DNA from: Aulosira sp. FACHB-615
Lineage (GTDB): Bacteria; Cyanobacteriota; Cyanobacteriia; Cyanobacteriales; Nostocaceae
DNA: 64,000 nucleotides
Assembly: GCF_014698045.1 (NCBI RefSeq)
Contig: NZ_JACJSE010000027.1
Location: forward strand, 22,775 to 86,774
Direction: 5' to 3'
The translations under genes were made by a program, and so were the position numbers. Positions 62,193-64,000 of the stretch are shown here, piece by piece. Within the stretch, counting starts at the first letter, position 1, and each line of letters opens with the position of its first letter. The notes under the pieces were generated by a model. The model saw only the letters and a program-made list of their open reading frames with translations, did not search any database and was not told the origin of the DNA.

Positions 62193-62834
62193 TTGGGTAT
62201 AGAACTACGCAGTTTCGTATTTCTTGACAGCTTGCAGCCGCAACACGCAGCTTATATGGGAACAGTAGCTCAAGGTTTCTTACCCTTACCAGGAGACACA
62301 TCATTGTGGATTGAAATTTCTCCTGGGATTGAAATCAATAAAATTACTGATGTCGCCTTAAAATCTGCCTCTGTTCGTCCCGGAGTCCAAGTAGTTGAGC
62401 GATTATACGGTTTATTAGAAGTTCATTCTGGTTCCCAAGGAGAAACACGCACCGCAGGTCAAGCCATTTTGGATTTGTTAGGAGTTAAGCGTGAAGAATG
62501 TCTCAAACCGCGTGTTGTGTCTAGTCAAATTATCCGTAATATTGACGCTTACCAAACACAACTAATCAATCGTACCCGTCGCGGACAATTGCTATTAGCG
62601 GGACAAACTTTATATGTCTTAGAAGTGGAACCTGCTGCTTATGCTGCATTAGCCGCTAACGAAGCCGAAAAAGCGGCGGCGATTAATATTTTAGAGGTAC
62701 AAGCTGTAGGAAGTTTTGGCAGGTTGTATTTAGGTGGACAAGAACAAGATATTCTAGCAGGAGCGAGGGGAGCGTTAACCGCAATTGAAAGTGTAGCTGG
62801 TCGGACAAATCCCAATAGTGGCCGCCAGGAGTAA
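62193..62834 (+). CDS. Tandem BMC-fold shell-type protein
   Basis: A 213-residue protein that looks like two degenerate bacterial-microcompartment domains. The first (about 1-85) includes VALKSASVRPGVQVVERLYGLLEVHSG. The second (about 125-205) includes AINILEVQAVGSFGRLYLGG, then QDILAGARGALTAIES. Carboxysome shell proteins (CcmK/CcmO/CcmP) share this fold, but sequence similarity is weak and no ccm genes are near. The start is TTG 62193 with GGAGAG about 10 nt upstream. The pentapeptide gene follows by 10 bp in the same direction, so the two form an operon. Confidence 0.65.
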   Translation: MGIELRSFVFLDSLQPQHAAYMGTVAQGFLPLPGDTSLWIEISPGIEINKITDVALKSASVRPGVQVVERLYGLLEVHSGSQGETRTAGQAILDLLGVKREECLKPRVVSSQIIRNIDAYQTQLINRTRRGQLLLAGQTLYVLEVEPAAYAALAANEAEKAAAINILEVQAVGSFGRLYLGGQEQDILAGARGALTAIESVAGRTNPNSGRQE

Positions 62835-62844
62835 AGGAGAGAAA

Positions 62845-63645
62845 ATGGCAAATCAAGAGCATCTGGTTTTACTGAGAGCCGGTGCAGTTACCTGGAGCGA
62901 ATGGAGACAGAAAAATCCGCAAATTCAACCAGACCTCAGTGCTGCGAACTTACAAAAAGATAACCTCAGAGGCGCAAATCTTTCTCAAGTCAACTTGACC
63001 AAAGCAGATTTGAGTCAGGCTTTACTGGTACGTGCAAATCTGAACGGTGCAGATTTTAGTGGCGCAAATCTGGAACAAACCAAGCTCATTGAAGCCAACT
63101 TAAGTGGTGCTAACTTAAGTGTGGCTAACTTAAAGGGTGCAACGCTAACCCAGGCAAATTTGAGTCATGCCAACTTGATTGGTGCGGATTTAAGTGAAGC
63201 AAATTTGAAAGAAGCTGCGATCGCCCATGCTATCCTAATCGGCACAGACCTCAAAGATGCTAACCTCAAAAGTGCTGATTTGGGTGCAGCCAAACTCATC
63301 CGCGCTAACCTCGCCTACGCTAACTTGATTGAAGCCAACTTAATTGCAGCCGATCTCAGTAAAGCCAACCTCTACAAAGCAGATTTAATTGGGGCTTATC
63401 TGTACAAAACAGATTTACATAATGCGAATCTCAGTCATGCTTACTTAGTTAGTGCCTATATGTTGCAAGCTAACCTCAGTGAAGCTGATTTAACAGGTGC
63501 AAACTTAAGCTGGGCAAATCTGCAAGGCGCAAACTTGGCTGGTGCTAATTTAACTGGTGCTAATCTCATCGGTACTAAACTGCGCGGCGCAAATCTTATC
63601 GGCGCTAATCTTGAGGATGCAATTTTACCTGAAGTATGTCGTTAA
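62845..63645 (+). CDS. Pentapeptide-repeat protein
   Basis: A 266-residue protein. A roughly 30-residue head (MANQEHLVLLRAGAVTWSEW) is followed by about 45 A(D/N)LxX pentapeptides in a single uninterrupted run (for example ANLSGANLSVANL, ADLSEANL), forming a right-handed quadrilateral beta-helix. There is no signal peptide or enzymatic domain. I chose the ATG at 62845, with GGAG 8 nt upstream. It is co-transcribed with the BMC-like gene; its role is unknown, perhaps a scaffold or DNA mimic. Confidence 0.9.
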   Translation: MANQEHLVLLRAGAVTWSEWRQKNPQIQPDLSAANLQKDNLRGANLSQVNLTKADLSQALLVRANLNGADFSGANLEQTKLIEANLSGANLSVANLKGATLTQANLSHANLIGADLSEANLKEAAIAHAILIGTDLKDANLKSADLGAAKLIRANLAYANLIEANLIAADLSKANLYKADLIGAYLYKTDLHNANLSHAYLVSAYMLQANLSEADLTGANLSWANLQGANLAGANLTGANLIGTKLRGANLIGANLEDAILPEVCR

Positions 63646-63687
63646 TCTTTTGATAGGGAGTAGGAAAGAAGCCTTGGGAATGATGCT

Positions 63688-63739
63688 AGAGAGACGAGGG
63701 AGACAAAGTAGACAAGGGAGATGAGGGAGACAAGGGGGA
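63688..63739. repeat. GGAGACAAG array
   Basis: AGAGACGAGGGAGACAAAG, GTAGACAAGGGAGATGAG and GGAGACAAGGGGG: about five 9-bp units with variants, same family as at 9421, 15137 and 46471. Confidence 0.65.
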
Positions 63740-63765
63740 CTTTCAAGGGTAGGGATGGGAGGATG

Positions 63766-63872
63766 GTGAAGAAATCTTTCCCCCCACACTCCCCACACTC
63801 CCCACACTCCCCACACCCCCCACACTCCCCACACCCCCCACACTCCCCACACTCCCCACACTCCCCACACCC
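63766..63872. repeat. 35-bp dispersed repeat (copy 2) and CCCCACACTC array
   Basis: 63766-63800 (GTGAAGAAATCTTTCCCCCC and onward) is the exact reverse complement of 20171-20205. It runs directly into about nine tandem copies of the decamer CCCCACACTC with CCCCACACCC variants, to 63872. The array appears to be an expansion of the last unit of the dispersed repeat. Confidence 0.8.
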
Positions 63873-63888
63873 ATACGTGAGAGCTATA

Positions 63889-64000
63889 TTGACATCCTCC
63901 CACCACTAATTCGGGGTACCGAATATAGTGGGGGATTCCAAGAATCACTTCTTGGGTTTCCTCTTTCCACGAGTTGACTTGCTTGAAGGAGTTACCTCAC
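63889..64000 (-). mobile_element. End of an IS200/IS605-type element
   Basis: TTGACATCCTCCC (63889-63901) is followed by a hairpin, CCACTAATTCGG (63903-63914), loop GGTA, CCGAATATAGTGG (63919-63931), then GGGGATTCC. This layout, with TTGACATCCTCCC before a subterminal hairpin and GGGATTCC after it, is typical of IS200/IS605 ends beside tnpB. The element continues beyond the right edge. Confidence 0.6.
63945..64000 (-). CDS. C-terminal tail of a TnpB-type protein (partial)
   Basis: Only the last 17 codons are in the window: EVTPSSKSTRGKRKPKK followed by TGA at 63945-63947. A basic, Ser/Thr-rich tail directly before an IS200/IS605-like terminal hairpin fits a TnpB (RNA-guided nuclease) C-terminus. 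The domain with the DED and zinc motifs would lie outside, so identity rests on context. Confidence 0.45.
   Translation of the reverse strand, partial: EVTPSSKSTRGKRKPKK

Larger units (their letters stand above)
63646..63944. other. Repeat-rich spacer to the IS end
   Basis: No gene. In order: a TAGGGAGTAGGAAAGAAGCC repeat, the GGAGACAAG array (63688-63739), the 35-bp dispersed repeat and decamer array (63766-63872), then the IS200/IS605-type end (from about 63889). Confidence 0.6.

Noticed and set aside
63625..63948. 107-codon frame of repeated VWGVWG
   Set aside because: Produced by translating the CCCCACACTC array; the low-complexity peptide is an artefact of the repeat.

Overview
The window is chromosomal DNA of a filamentous, probably heterocyst-forming cyanobacterium of the Nostoc/Anabaena type. 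Evidence: very frequent GCGATCGC (HIP1) octamers; cytochrome b6f genes (petB-petD), NDH-1 genes (ndhF, ndhD), the D1-processing protease ctpA, a phycobilin lyase (cpcS) with an NblB/CpcE-like HEAT protein, an RbcR-type LysR regulator; a Crp-family regulator matching DevH of heterocyst formers, next to rbcR and ndhF as I recall from Anabaena PCC 7120; and the short tandem repeats common in Nostoc intergenic DNA.

Layout. 1-5.7 kb: the start of an unidentified gene, two tandem AvaK-like PRC-barrel/DUF2382 stress proteins, then a tightly packed three-gene operon (DUF262 protein, DUF3696-type AAA ATPase, unknown protein) that looks like an undescribed or poorly described defence module. 5.9-17.7 kb: housekeeping and photosynthesis genes (MetF-like, trpS, DsbA-like, glycosyltransferase, anti-sigma factor, petD/petB divergent from ctpA, a degenerate metallo-beta-lactamase fold, an EGY-type site-2 protease). 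17.8-31.1 kb: a RelE-type toxin-antitoxin pair, cpcS, a HEAT protein, a CAP protein, an FHA-PAS-GAF-GGDEF-EAL signalling protein, comF, a HAD phosphatase, an ArgRS-like protein without catalytic core, devH and a PstS-like protein. 31.3-44.0 kb: a Ser/Thr kinase, rbcR, an NnrU protein, a variant thioredoxin and ndhF, then a PIN/UPF0175 toxin-antitoxin pair, an internally repeated secreted protein and a multi-PAS kinase ahead of ndhD. 44.4-55.6 kb: a Uma2-family gene flanked by inverted repeats, acetyltransferases, an AI-2E permease, ftsH, an RTX protein, a non-canonical EPSP synthase and a DUF3598 protein. 55.9-64 kb: hisS, a polynucleotide-kinase-like protein and a Thg1-like 3'-5' polymerase in one apparent operon; a PD-(D/E)XK endonuclease and N4-type methyltransferase joined by a slippery A-tract; a racemase-like protein; a tandem-BMC protein with a pentapeptide protein; repeats; and the end of an IS200/IS605-type element.

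Most promising for a second look: the hisS-kinase-Thg1 operon (possible tRNA-His end repair), the DUF262/DUF3696 trio, the restriction-modification junction with an A AAA AAG slippery site and a TTG start, an ArgRS-like protein lacking the catalytic domain, and several families of inverted-repeat-bounded intergenic elements. No tRNA, rRNA or CRISPR array was recognised. All assignments come from reading motifs; no database search was run.
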